From Gammaproteobacteria bacterium (GTDB lineage Bacteria > Pseudomonadota > Gammaproteobacteria > Tenderiales > Tenderiaceae), in assembly GCA_016200485.1 (NCBI GenBank), contig JACQEP010000021.1, forward strand, positions 1 through 64,000: a stretch of DNA of 64,000 nucleotides, in the 5' to 3' direction. Both the position numbers and the translations under genes were made by a program. Below are positions 19,055 through 29,567 of this stretch, one piece after another; position 1 is the first letter of the stretch, and each line of letters begins with the position of its first letter. Under the pieces are notes generated by a model. That model was not told the DNA's origin. It did not search any database and was given only the letters and a program-made list of their open reading frames with translations.

Positions 19055-19710
19055 TAATAGTGTTTCTCCAGTTGTGCTACCGGTTGGCCATCGAGCAGTG
19101 CCTGATGATCGTCCAGTCGTAATCTTCCTTGCGCAAACCACTTGACCGCTTCCGGGTAGATTCGGTGTTCCTCGATCAACACCCGGGCCGCCAGTGTTTG
19201 CGCGTCATCCCCTGAGTGTATCGGCACTTGAGCGCGAATGACCACCGGGCCGCCATCGAGATCAGGAGTGACGAAATGGATGCTGGCGCCATGCACTGCT
19301 GCACCGCTGTCCAATGCACGCCGATGGGTATTGAGTCCGGTGAAATTAGGCAACAACGAGGGGTGAATGTTCAGCATTCTGCCCAGATAATGGTTTACAA
19401 AATCGGGTGTCAGGATGCGCATGAAGCCGGCAAGGGCAACCAAGCCGGGTTGATAACTGTCGATGCTCTTTTCCAGCGCCAGTTCAAAACTGCGCCGATC
19501 CGGGAATTGACGATGATCGATCACGTGGCTGGGGATCCCAGCCCGTTTCGCGCGCACCAATCCCCCCGCCTCAGGCCGATTGCTAATCACCGCGCAGATG
19601 CGGGCCGGATAATCCGCCGCGGCGGTGGCATCGATCAGCGCTTGCAAATTGCTGCCGCTGCCGGAGATCAGGACGACCACCGGCAGGCGTTGGGCTGACG
19701 CTGTTGTCAT
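19054..19710 (-). CDS. purN: Phosphoribosylglycinamide formyltransferase 1
   Basis: A 218-residue enzyme using 10-formyl-THF to formylate GAR, the third step of purine synthesis. GSGSNLQALID binds the substrate phosphate; MLNIHPSLLPNFTGLNTH contains catalytic Asn and His; HFVTPDLDGGPV contains the catalytic Asp. ATG 19710 is 2 bases after the purM stop, and the frame further upstream lies inside purM. It is the middle gene of purM-purN-DUF3108. Confidence 0.95.
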   Translation of the reverse strand: MTTASAQRLPVVVLISGSGSNLQALIDATAAADYPARICAVISNRPEAGGLVRAKRAGIPSHVIDHRQFPDRRSFELALEKSIDSYQPGLVALAGFMRILTPDFVNHYLGRMLNIHPSLLPNFTGLNTHRRALDSGAAVHGASIHFVTPDLDGGPVVIRAQVPIHSGDDAQTLAARVLIEEHRIYPEAVKWFAQGRLRLDDHQALLDGQPVAQLEKHY

Positions 19711-19712
19711 GC

Positions 19713-20774
19713 TCAGGGGAGAATAATGACCTGTTCGGCCGGAGCGGTGGCGGCTTCGATGGTGCCGATCGGCCACGCCTGCTCGCCCGCCTGGCGCAGA
19801 TGCGTCAGGGTCTTTTCGGCGTCGTGGGCTGAGACGATTACGATCATGCCGATGCCGCAGTTGAAGGTACGGTACATCTCTTTGTCTTCGACCTGGCCCT
19901 TGTCCTGCAGCCAGTTAAAGATGGCCGGGCGGGCCCAGCTGTGAGCATCAATGACGGCCTCGCTGTGCTCGGGCATGACGCGCGGAATATTTTCCAGCAG
20001 GCCGCCACCGGTGATGTGGGCCAAGGCGTGGACATCCACCTTCTCCAGCAAGCTGAGCAGTGGCTTGATATAAATGCGTGTTGGGGCCAGCAAGGTTTCG
20101 CCAAGTGTGCTGCCTGCGAAACTTTGATCGAGGCGGGCGCCGGAAACCTGGAGGATTTTGCGAATCAGCGAATAGCCATTCGAGTGCGGCCCGGAGGAGG
20201 CGATGCCGATGATGACGTCTCCCGCCTGTACCTTGCTGCCGTCGATGATCTTGTCTTTTTCCACCACACCGACGCAAAATCCGGCGAGATCATAATCTTC
20301 GCCGTGATACATGCCGGGCATTTCGGCAGTTTCGCCACCGACCAGGGCGCAACCGGCTTGCTCGCAACCGATGCCGATGCCGTTGATCACAGCAGCGGCA
20401 GTCGCAACATCCAATTTGCCGGTGGCGTAATAATCGAGGAAGAAGAGTGGCTCGGCGCCTTGGACGACCAGGTCGTTGGCGCACATGGCGACCAGATCGA
20501 TGCCGATAGTGTCATGCTTGCCGATATCCATCGCCAGCCGCAGCTTGGTCCCGACGCCGTCTGTGCCGGAGACCAGCACCGGATTGCGGTAGCGGTCGAG
20601 CGGCAGTTCGAACAAGGCGCCGAAGCCGCCGAGTCCGGCCAGCACGCCGGGGCGGCGGGTGCGTTTGGCAATGGGTTTGATGGCTTCGACCAAACGGTTG
20701 CCGGCGTCGATATCGACCCCTGCATCACGGTAGCTAAGTCCTTTGTCAGTGGGGTTCTGCGGCGAATTGGCCAT
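19713..20774 (-). CDS. purM: Phosphoribosylformylglycinamidine cyclo-ligase
   Basis: A 353-residue AIR synthetase, the fifth purine step, ATP-dependent. [40 protein letters not shown] and [13 protein letters not shown] are characteristic. Length is normal. It starts 111 bases from the divergent DUF2066 gene and leads the purM-purN-DUF3108 unit. Confidence 0.96.
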   Translation of the reverse strand: MANSPQNPTDKGLSYRDAGVDIDAGNRLVEAIKPIAKRTRRPGVLAGLGGFGALFELPLDRYRNPVLVSGTDGVGTKLRLAMDIGKHDTIGIDLVAMCANDLVVQGAEPLFFLDYYATGKLDVATAAAVINGIGIGCEQAGCALVGGETAEMPGMYHGEDYDLAGFCVGVVEKDKIIDGSKVQAGDVIIGIASSGPHSNGYSLIRKILQVSGARLDQSFAGSTLGETLLAPTRIYIKPLLSLLEKVDVHALAHITGGGLLENIPRVMPEHSEAVIDAHSWARPAIFNWLQDKGQVEDKEMYRTFNCGIGMIVIVSAHDAEKTLTHLRQAGEQAWPIGTIEAATAPAEQVIILP

Positions 20775-20885
20775 GGCGGTTGTACTCTTTAAGTTATCCG
20801 ACGGGATGAGAGAAGGTGTATCATTTTAAAGGAACTTTTCACAATCAGCGACCGGGATTTTGAGCGGGACGAACAGGATACGGAT

Positions 20886-21977
20886 ATGCGTTGGATAAAG
20901 ATCATTCAAACCGGGATGCTGGGGTTATTGCTGTGGGCCGGGTTGGCGGGGAATCTGTGGGCGGCGCGGGCCGAAGGTGTCTACGAGGCGCAGATCCCGG
21001 TGAAGTCGATGGAGCAGTCAGAGCGGCTGGAAGGCTATACCCAGGGCTTACGGCAGGTGGTCGTGAAAGTGACCGGAGATCGCCGTGCCGTCGACAATCC
21101 GGTCGTGGCGGAGATGATGAAACGTGCTAGCCAATGGGTGTTGCAATACCGCTACCGCGATTTGCCGGACGTTCAGGCGGCGGCACTCAAGGCTGCGAGC
21201 TTTAACCGGATGCTGGTGGTCGAGTTTGATGGTGGTGCAGTGACCAGCGCCCTGGCAAAGGCGAATCTGCCGTTGTGGGGACGCACGCGGCCCCAATTCC
21301 TGCTCTGGCTGGCGGTGGATGAACGCACGAATCGTTATTTGGCCGGTGCCAATAGCGGGCTAGAGGTTGAGTATTACGTGAATAATGCGGCCTGGATGCG
21401 TGGTCTGCCCGTCATCTTGCCGCTGCAGGACTTGGAGGATCAGTCCAAACTGCGTTTCGCCGACGTGTGGGGTGATTTTCAGCAATCGATTGTTGATGCC
21501 TCAGCACGTTATGGCGCCGATGGCATATTGGTCGGGCGTTTGAATCGCCTTGATAGTGGTGCCTGGCAAGGACGTTGGTCGTCGTATCAAAGGGGGGAAA
21601 CTTTGCGCTGGTCAAACCAGGGGGGGAGCGCGGCGGAAGTCGTGACGGCGGGTATCGATGCCGTCGCCGATAATGTCGGGCGACGTATGGCTCAGGTCTC
21701 TGATCCTGGTGCTGGGCGTCAATTGCGAGTCACCGTTAATGATGTGAATAGTCTGGCCGGTTACGCACGGGTAAGGCGCTATCTGGAATCGCTGGATGCT
21801 GTTGAGAAGGTGTATGTCGAGCAGGTGACTTATGATTCGCTGGTCATGGCGCTTGACATGCGTGCTGATGGTGCTGTGCTACGGCAAGTGATTGCCTTGG
21901 GCAGTACGCTGGCAGCCATTGATGCAGCTGCGGGCGCCGCTAATGATGAAAGGATGATTTTCCGCTTGCTGCCATGA
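20886..21977 (+). CDS. DUF2066 domain protein, exported
   Basis: A 363-residue protein with a signal sequence (residues about 1-26) and the DUF2066 pattern YEAQIPVKSMEQSER, GLRQVVVKVTGDRRAV and RPQFLLWLAVDE. The C-terminal part (about 280-363) resembles a small ferredoxin-like beta-alpha domain (VNSLAGYARVRRYLESLDAV). Its function is unknown. It overlaps the next gene by 4 bases (ATGATG/TGA), and this gene next to purM and Hda is a recurrent gammaproteobacterial neighbourhood. It probably acts in the periplasm. Confidence 0.85.
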   Translation: MRWIKIIQTGMLGLLLWAGLAGNLWAARAEGVYEAQIPVKSMEQSERLEGYTQGLRQVVVKVTGDRRAVDNPVVAEMMKRASQWVLQYRYRDLPDVQAAALKAASFNRMLVVEFDGGAVTSALAKANLPLWGRTRPQFLLWLAVDERTNRYLAGANSGLEVEYYVNNAAWMRGLPVILPLQDLEDQSKLRFADVWGDFQQSIVDASARYGADGILVGRLNRLDSGAWQGRWSSYQRGETLRWSNQGGSAAEVVTAGIDAVADNVGRRMAQVSDPGAGRQLRVTVNDVNSLAGYARVRRYLESLDAVEKVYVEQVTYDSLVMALDMRADGAVLRQVIALGSTLAAIDAAAGAANDERMIFRLLP

Positions 21978-22543
21978 TGTTTAAATCTCGCGATATACCC
22001 AACATAATCAGTGTTGCGCGCATCCTGCTCAGTTTTCCGCTGGCGTATTTGTTGTTAGAGGAACGCTATGGTGAGGCGATAGGGTTGTATTTTATCGCGG
22101 GTGTTTCCGATGCGCTGGATGGTTATCTTGCCAAGAGCCGAGGTTGGTATAGCCGCCTGGGATCGATTCTTGATCCGCTGGCAGATAAGGTGTTGCTACT
22201 GACAACATACATCGTGCTGGGTTGGAGTGGCGTATTGCCTTTGTGGCTGGTGTCGATGGTGGTTGGGCGCGATGTGGTCATTGTATCCGGTGCGCTGGCG
22301 TATCACGTCTTGATCGGCAGTTACGATATGGCACCCACCTGGATCAGCAAGGCCAATACGACATTGCAGATAATCTTGGGATTGGCGGTGGTCGTGTCAC
22401 TGGGTTTGATGGCATTGCCCGCAGCGATGCTGACGGGATTGGAATATGCCGTTGGCATTGTTACAGCGCTAAGTGGTCTGGATTATGTCTGGACCTGGAG
22501 TAGAAAGGCACGGTTTGCTTACGCTGCTAATAAACGTCACTAA
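21974..22543 (+). CDS. CDP-alcohol phosphatidyltransferase family protein
   Basis: A 189-residue membrane enzyme with about five or six helices that should join a CDP-linked lipid to an alcohol (PgsA-like). The family motif DG-x2-AR-x8-G-x3-D-x3-D is seen as SDALDGYLAKSRGWYSRLGS followed by ILDPLADK. The usual Arg after Ala is Lys here, while all four metal-binding Asp are kept. The acceptor alcohol cannot be read from sequence; glycerol 3-phosphate or phosphatidylglycerol are likely. Starts inside the end of the DUF2066 gene. Confidence 0.85.
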   Translation: MMFKSRDIPNIISVARILLSFPLAYLLLEERYGEAIGLYFIAGVSDALDGYLAKSRGWYSRLGSILDPLADKVLLLTTYIVLGWSGVLPLWLVSMVVGRDVVIVSGALAYHVLIGSYDMAPTWISKANTTLQIILGLAVVVSLGLMALPAAMLTGLEYAVGIVTALSGLDYVWTWSRKARFAYAANKRH

Positions 22544-22551
22544 ACATAATA

Positions 22552-23619
22552 ATGATGACCGACTCGCAAAAATGGTGGTGGTTAATTTCAGCGGCGGCGC
22601 TGATGTTGCTGCTATATCTATTGGCTCCGGTGTTGACGCCGTTTTTTGCTGCGGCGTTGTTAGCCTATTTGGGCGATCCTGTCGTGGATCGGCTGGAAAC
22701 GCGAGGTATGCAGCGCACCACGGCCGTGGTGTTGGTGTTTTTGAGTTTGCTATTACTGATCGTGGTATTGGTGGCTGTGGTCGTGCCGCTGTTGCAGCAG
22801 GAATTGGTGTCATTCGCGCGGCGCCTGCCTGAATACATCGCTTGGTTGCAGGATGTAGTATTACCGTGGATTCAAAAATTATTCCCGCCAGATTGGGTAG
22901 TCTTGGATGTTGAGCATTTGAAACTGGTCGTGGACGAACACTGGCGCCAGGCGGGAGGCGCTGCGGCGGAATTTGCCGGTGGTATATTGCAATCGGGCAT
23001 GACCTTGTTCGGCTGGCTGGCCAATCTGGTCTTGATCCCGGTGCTGACATTTTATTTGCTGCGCGACTGGGATGTGTTGATGGCGCGGTTACTGGAGTTG
23101 ATTCCACGGCGCCATGAAGCATTGGCGGTGCGCCTGGGGCAGGAGTGCGACCAAGTACTGGGTGCATTTGTGCGCGGACAATTGGCGGTGATGCTGGCGT
23201 TGAGTGTGGTGTATGCGCTTGGTTTGTTGCTGGTGGGGATCGAGGGCGCCTTGCTGATTGGCGTGACCGCAGGCTTGTTGAGTTTTGTGCCGTATCTGGG
23301 GTTTTCGCTAGGCATAATTATTGCCGGAGTGACAGCGCTGGTGCAATTTCAGGATCTGCTCCACATCTTGCTGGTGCTGGCCGTGTTTGGATTTGGCCAG
23401 ATGCTGGAATCGGCGGTGTTAACGCCCTATCTGTTGGGTGATCGCATCGGTCTGCATCCAGTGGCAGTGATCTTTGCAGTAATGGCCGGTGGTCAGCTCT
23501 TCGGTTTTGTCGGCATCCTGCTGGCATTGCCGACGGCGGCGGTAATGGTGGTATTGCTGCGGTATGCACATACACGTTATCGCGACAGCCAGCTTTATGC
23601 GGGTGGGGGTCAAGGTTAG
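22552..23619 (+). CDS. AI-2E family transporter (PerM-like)
   Basis: A 355-residue inner-membrane protein with about eight helices: one pair near the N-terminus, a soluble section (about 65-150), then a bundle. GILQSGMTLFGWLANLVLIPVLTFY and VGIEGALLIGVTAGLLSFVPYLG, cited in part, are typical of the family, as is LLGDRIGLHPVAVIFAVMAGG. Family members include PerM, TqsA and sodium/proton exchangers, so substrate is open. Its place directly before hda matches many gammaproteobacteria. Confidence 0.88.
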   Translation: MMTDSQKWWWLISAAALMLLLYLLAPVLTPFFAAALLAYLGDPVVDRLETRGMQRTTAVVLVFLSLLLLIVVLVAVVVPLLQQELVSFARRLPEYIAWLQDVVLPWIQKLFPPDWVVLDVEHLKLVVDEHWRQAGGAAAEFAGGILQSGMTLFGWLANLVLIPVLTFYLLRDWDVLMARLLELIPRRHEALAVRLGQECDQVLGAFVRGQLAVMLALSVVYALGLLLVGIEGALLIGVTAGLLSFVPYLGFSLGIIIAGVTALVQFQDLLHILLVLAVFGFGQMLESAVLTPYLLGDRIGLHPVAVIFAVMAGGQLFGFVGILLALPTAAVMVVLLRYAHTRYRDSQLYAGGGQG

Positions 23620-23620
23620 C

Positions 23621-24343
23621 ATGGCAGTAAATTCCCCCGCCGTTCGCCAGCTGGCGCTGCAAATGTGGCTGCGCGATGCGAATACCTTTGATAATTTTGT
23701 GAGCGGCGACAATCAGCAGTTGGTAAGCCTTTTGCGAGAAACGGGGAGTGAGGACCGTTTCATCCTGATGTGGGGCGGTGATGGCGTTGGCAAGACGCAT
23801 CTACTGCAAGCCTTATGTCATCAGTCGGCAGCGCGTGGCGAGGCCAGTGCCTATCTGCCGTTAACGGAACGGGATCAGTTGGCGCCAGAAATGCTGGAAG
23901 GTCTTGAGTCGCTATCCTTGGTCACGATTGATGATATCAATGCGATTGCCGGCGATGCAGCGTGGGAACGAGCGCTGTTTAATCTTTATAACGCCGTGCG
24001 TGAAGCGCCAGGTTGCCGCTTGGTGTTATCGGCAAATGTACCGTTCGCAAGTCTTGATATGCGGTTACCAGATTTGAAATCCCGCCTCGGTTGGGGCTTG
24101 ATATTCCAGGTGCAGCCATTAAGCGACGAGCAAAAGATCGCCGCCTTGATGCAGCGCGCACAGCGGCGCGGGTTCGATTTGTCCGAAGAGATTGGACGCT
24201 ATCTGTTGCGCCACTGCCGGCGCGATATGGCGGGTTTGTTTGAATTGTTAGAACAACTGGATCACGCCTCGCTGGCAGTGCAGCGGCGACTGACTATTCC
24301 ATTTGTGAAACAAGTCATTGATAGCGGCAAGGTGGGCAGATGA
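23621..24343 (+). CDS. hda: DnaA regulatory inactivator Hda
   Basis: A 240-residue AAA+ protein homologous to the central domain of DnaA. It acts with the DNA-loaded sliding clamp to hydrolyse DnaA-bound ATP after initiation. The N-terminal RQLALQMWL is a clamp-binding motif of the QL-x-LPL type. [14 protein letters not shown] is Walker [11 protein letters not shown] is Walker B, and [12 protein letters not shown] carries the arginine-finger region. ATG 23621 lies right after the PerM-like stop; the frame upstream overlaps that gene. Overlaps nadC by 4 bases. Confidence 0.93.
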   Translation: MAVNSPAVRQLALQMWLRDANTFDNFVSGDNQQLVSLLRETGSEDRFILMWGGDGVGKTHLLQALCHQSAARGEASAYLPLTERDQLAPEMLEGLESLSLVTIDDINAIAGDAAWERALFNLYNAVREAPGCRLVLSANVPFASLDMRLPDLKSRLGWGLIFQVQPLSDEQKIAALMQRAQRRGFDLSEEIGRYLLRHCRRDMAGLFELLEQLDHASLAVQRRLTIPFVKQVIDSGKVGR

Positions 24344-25179
24344 CATTACCTTCAAGTATCGTGAATGTCGTGCGTTATGCCTTACAGGAAGATATTGGTA
24401 GTGGCGATTTGACCGCAGCGCTGATTCCTGTCGATGCGGTGAGTTCGGCCTGGGTGATTACGCGCGAACCGGCGGTGATCGCAGGGCGGCCTTGGTTTGA
24501 AGAGGTATTCCATCAGCTCGATGCACGCGTCAAGATAGAATGGTTGGTGGCAGAGGGTGACCGGGTTGCTGCCAATCAACGTTTGTGTAACCTGCACGGC
24601 CCAGCACGAGCCTTGTTGACGGGCGAGCGTACCGCGCTTAATTTTTTGCAAACGCTTTCCGCCACCGCCACCGAAGCGCGTCGCTATGCCGATTGTGTGG
24701 CGGATAGTGGCGTGAAAATTCTCGATACCCGCAAGACTTTGCCGGGACTGCGCGATGCGCAGAAGTACGCTGTGCGTTGTGGTGGGTGCCACAATCATCG
24801 CCACGGCCTCTATGACGGCGTATTGATCAAGGAAAATCACATCCTGGCCGCAGGTTCGATCACGCGGGCGATCACTCAGGTGCGGCCTTATGGCCAGGGT
24901 AAGGCGGTGGAAGTCGAGGTTGAAACCCTGGCCGAGTTACAGGAGGCCCTGGCTGCGGGCGCGGATATCATCATGCTCGATAACTTCACTCTGGAGCAGA
25001 TTCGCGAGGCAGTGATGATCACCGCCGGGCGCGCCAAGTTGGAGGTTTCCGGTGGTGTGTCTTTTGAGCAATTGCCGGTGCTGGCGGCGACAGGTGTCGA
25101 TTTCATTTCTATAGGCGGCCTGACCAAGCATGTTCGGGCCATCGATTTATCCATGCGCTTCGATACTGGCCAGGGTTAA
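24340..25179 (+). CDS. nadC: Nicotinate-nucleotide pyrophosphorylase (carboxylating)
   Basis: A 279-residue quinolinate phosphoribosyltransferase, third step of NAD synthesis from aspartate. [63 protein letters not shown] and the phosphate loop [13 protein letters not shown] are diagnostic. It overlaps hda by ATGA, so is likely cotranscribed. Its pathway partner nadA is at 57914 in this window; nadB is not seen. Confidence 0.96.
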   Translation: MTLPSSIVNVVRYALQEDIGSGDLTAALIPVDAVSSAWVITREPAVIAGRPWFEEVFHQLDARVKIEWLVAEGDRVAANQRLCNLHGPARALLTGERTALNFLQTLSATATEARRYADCVADSGVKILDTRKTLPGLRDAQKYAVRCGGCHNHRHGLYDGVLIKENHILAAGSITRAITQVRPYGQGKAVEVEVETLAELQEALAAGADIIMLDNFTLEQIREAVMITAGRAKLEVSGGVSFEQLPVLAATGVDFISIGGLTKHVRAIDLSMRFDTGQG

Positions 25180-25229
25180 GCCTGGCCGGGTAGAATCGCA
25201 ACTTTTACAATTCAAGAAAGAAGTACACC

Positions 25230-26936
25230 ATGCGCACATCACATTATTTATTGGCCACCCTTCGCGAGACGCCGGCGGATGCCGAGGTCATCAGTCACCA
25301 GTTGATGATGCGGGCAGGTATGATCCGCAAGCTTGCCGCCGGATTGTATAGCTGGATGCCTCTGGGTTTGCGCGTGTTGCGCAAGGTTGAGCGCATCGTG
25401 CGCGAGGAGATGGACCGTTCCGGCGCGCAAGAAGTGTTAATGCCCGCCGTGCAGCCAGCCGAGTTGTGGCAGGAATCCGGCCGCTGGGATCAAATGGGTG
25501 AAGAGATGCTGCGCCTGAAGGATCGCCATCAACGTGACTTCTGCATTGGCCCCACTCATGAAGAAGTGATCACCGATATCATCCGCAACGAAATTCGCAG
25601 CTATAAACAGCTGCCCGCCAATTTCTATCAGATTCAAACAAAATTCCGTGATGAGCGTCGTCCACGTTTCGGTGTGATGCGTGCCCGTGAATTTTTGATG
25701 AAGGATGCCTATTCCTTTCATATTGATGATGCCTCGTTGCAACAGACCTATCAGGTGATGTACAACACCTATACACGCATCTTCACGCGGCTTGGTCTGG
25801 AGTTTCGTGCCGTGCTGGCGGACACCGGCGCCATTGGTGGCAGCGCCTCTCATGAGTTTCATGTGCTGGCGCAATCCGGCGAAGATGCCATCGCCTTCAG
25901 TAGCGAAAGTGATTATGCCGCCAATGTTGAATTGGCCGAAGCGGTAGCGCCGAAAGGCGCACGGTTAGTGGCTGGTGCCGCGATGCAGGAAGTGGCAACG
26001 CCCGGGCAGCACAGCATTGCCGAGATTTGTGATTTTCTTAAAGTAGTACCACAGAAAACCGTCAAGACCTTGCTGGTGCAAGGCGTCAACAAAACAGTTG
26101 TTGCGCTGGTGTTACGTGGCGATCACGAGCTCAACACCATCAAGGTAGAAAAATTGCCGCAAGTAGCGAGTCCGCTGACCTTTGCTACCCCCGAACAAGT
26201 GCGCGCCGCCGCAGGTTGCGATGCTGGCAGTGTTGGGCCCGTCAGCTTGCAGATTCCTGTGATCGCCGACCGTACTGCGGCACAACTAACCGATTTTGTC
26301 TGCGGCGCCAATCAAAACGGTGTCCATCTTACTGGCGTCAATTGGGGGCGAGATTTGCCGGAGCCGCAAGTTGCTGATCTACGGAATGTGGTCGAAGGTG
26401 ATCCGAGCCCGGATGGTAAGGGCGTATTGTCGATCAAACGCGGGATTGAAGTCGGTCATATTTTCCAGTTGGGCCGCAAATACAGTGAAGCGATGAAGGC
26501 CGCCGTTTTGGACGAAGGCGGCAAGTCAGTTGTGATGACCATGGGTTGTTACGGGATTGGCGTGTCGCGTGTTGTTGCAGCGGCCATTGAACAAAATTAC
26601 GATGATCGCGGGATTATCTGGCCACACGCGATTGCACCGTTCGAGGTGGTGTTGTTGCCGATGAATGCGCACAAATCCCAGCGGCTGCGTGAGGCGGCGG
26701 ATAAACTCTATCAAGAGTTATTAGTGGTAGGTATTGATGTGCTGCTGGATGACCGCCGCGAACGTCCGGGCGTGATGTTTGCCGATATGGAACTGATCGG
26801 TATTCCGCATCGTCTGGTGTTCAGTGAACGCGGTCTTGATAGCGGCATGATCGAATACAAGGGGCGTCGTGATGCCGAGAGTCGGGAAATTCCGCTGGAT
26901 CAGGTGATTGCATTTATCAAATCACAATTACGGTAG
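25230..26936 (+). CDS. proS: Prolyl-tRNA synthetase (bacterial type, with editing domain)
   Basis: A 568-residue class II synthetase. [17 protein letters not shown] begins the catalytic domain; [25 protein letters not shown] covers motif 2 (cited in part); an insertion of about 180 residues (about 225-405) is the Ala-tRNA(Pro) editing domain; [17 protein letters not shown] is motif 3; and the anticodon-binding domain ends the protein ([17 protein letters not shown]). Length fits the long bacterial form. Start ATG 25230 follows AAGAAAG. Confidence 0.96.
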   Translation: MRTSHYLLATLRETPADAEVISHQLMMRAGMIRKLAAGLYSWMPLGLRVLRKVERIVREEMDRSGAQEVLMPAVQPAELWQESGRWDQMGEEMLRLKDRHQRDFCIGPTHEEVITDIIRNEIRSYKQLPANFYQIQTKFRDERRPRFGVMRAREFLMKDAYSFHIDDASLQQTYQVMYNTYTRIFTRLGLEFRAVLADTGAIGGSASHEFHVLAQSGEDAIAFSSESDYAANVELAEAVAPKGARLVAGAAMQEVATPGQHSIAEICDFLKVVPQKTVKTLLVQGVNKTVVALVLRGDHELNTIKVEKLPQVASPLTFATPEQVRAAAGCDAGSVGPVSLQIPVIADRTAAQLTDFVCGANQNGVHLTGVNWGRDLPEPQVADLRNVVEGDPSPDGKGVLSIKRGIEVGHIFQLGRKYSEAMKAAVLDEGGKSVVMTMGCYGIGVSRVVAAAIEQNYDDRGIIWPHAIAPFEVVLLPMNAHKSQRLREAADKLYQELLVVGIDVLLDDRRERPGVMFADMELIGIPHRLVFSERGLDSGMIEYKGRRDAESREIPLDQVIAFIKSQLR

Positions 26937-26953
26937 GTGTGGATTTTTCAAAT

Positions 26954-26981
26954 GTAGGGGCGATTCATGAATCGCCCCTAC
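26954..26981. repeat. 28-bp perfect palindrome, copy 3 of 4
   Basis: Identical to the copy at 180. Lies 18 bases after the proS stop and 20 before the stop of the convergent acylphosphatase gene. Confidence 0.85.
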
Positions 26982-27000
26982 GGCCCTTCTTTGCAGATTG

Positions 27001-27270
27001 CTAACCTGTGCGAAAGTCAGGTAAGTCGCGAAATTTCACTTCATTGCGCGTTACTTCAGAAACTGTCGCCTTGGCTGGACCTTGCCATAGCCAGGCCTCC
27101 AATTTGGTCAACGGGTCATCGTCGCCACAGGCCAGGATTTCAACTTGTCCTGTCGGCAGGTTGCGTGCATAACCGGTGATGCCGAATGCCAGCGCTTGCT
27201 CTTGGGCGCCAGCACGGTACCAAACGCCTTGTACCTTGCCGGAAACAAGAAACCTGACACAGCGCTTCAT
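27001..27270 (-). CDS. acyP: Acylphosphatase
   Basis: An 89-residue enzyme, the family's usual size, hydrolysing carboxyl-phosphate bonds such as in acetyl phosphate or carbamoyl phosphate. GKVQGVWYRAG carries the substrate-binding Arg, and GYARNLPTGQVEI carries the catalytic Asn. ATG 27270 (MKRCVRFLVSG) is preceded by a GGAGGC-type site; the frame upstream has no family similarity. Reads away from the lyase gene at 27398. Confidence 0.93.
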   Translation of the reverse strand: MKRCVRFLVSGKVQGVWYRAGAQEQALAFGITGYARNLPTGQVEILACGDDDPLTKLEAWLWQGPAKATVSEVTRNEVKFRDLPDFRTG

Positions 27271-27397
27271 AGCGAGCCTCCAGGACGAGTGAAGTGCTTT
27301 ATACTGGTATACCTTGTTGCCGGCAGAAAGGCAAAGGACACCGTTGGCATTTTGTTTTATCCTAGCGCATATATAACGATTATATTCGGGGGTGTTT

Positions 27398-29520
<2,123 letters not shown>

Positions 29521-29538
29521 TTGATCCAGTCAGATGCT

Positions 29539-29566
29539 GTAGGGGCGATTTATGAATCGCCCCTAC
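29539..29566. repeat. 28-bp palindrome, copy 4 of 4
   Basis: Same as the copy at 180 except one base near the centre (T for C). It sits 18 bases after the wrbA stop and abuts the stop of the convergent CSLREA gene. Confidence 0.85.
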
Positions 29567-29567
29567 T

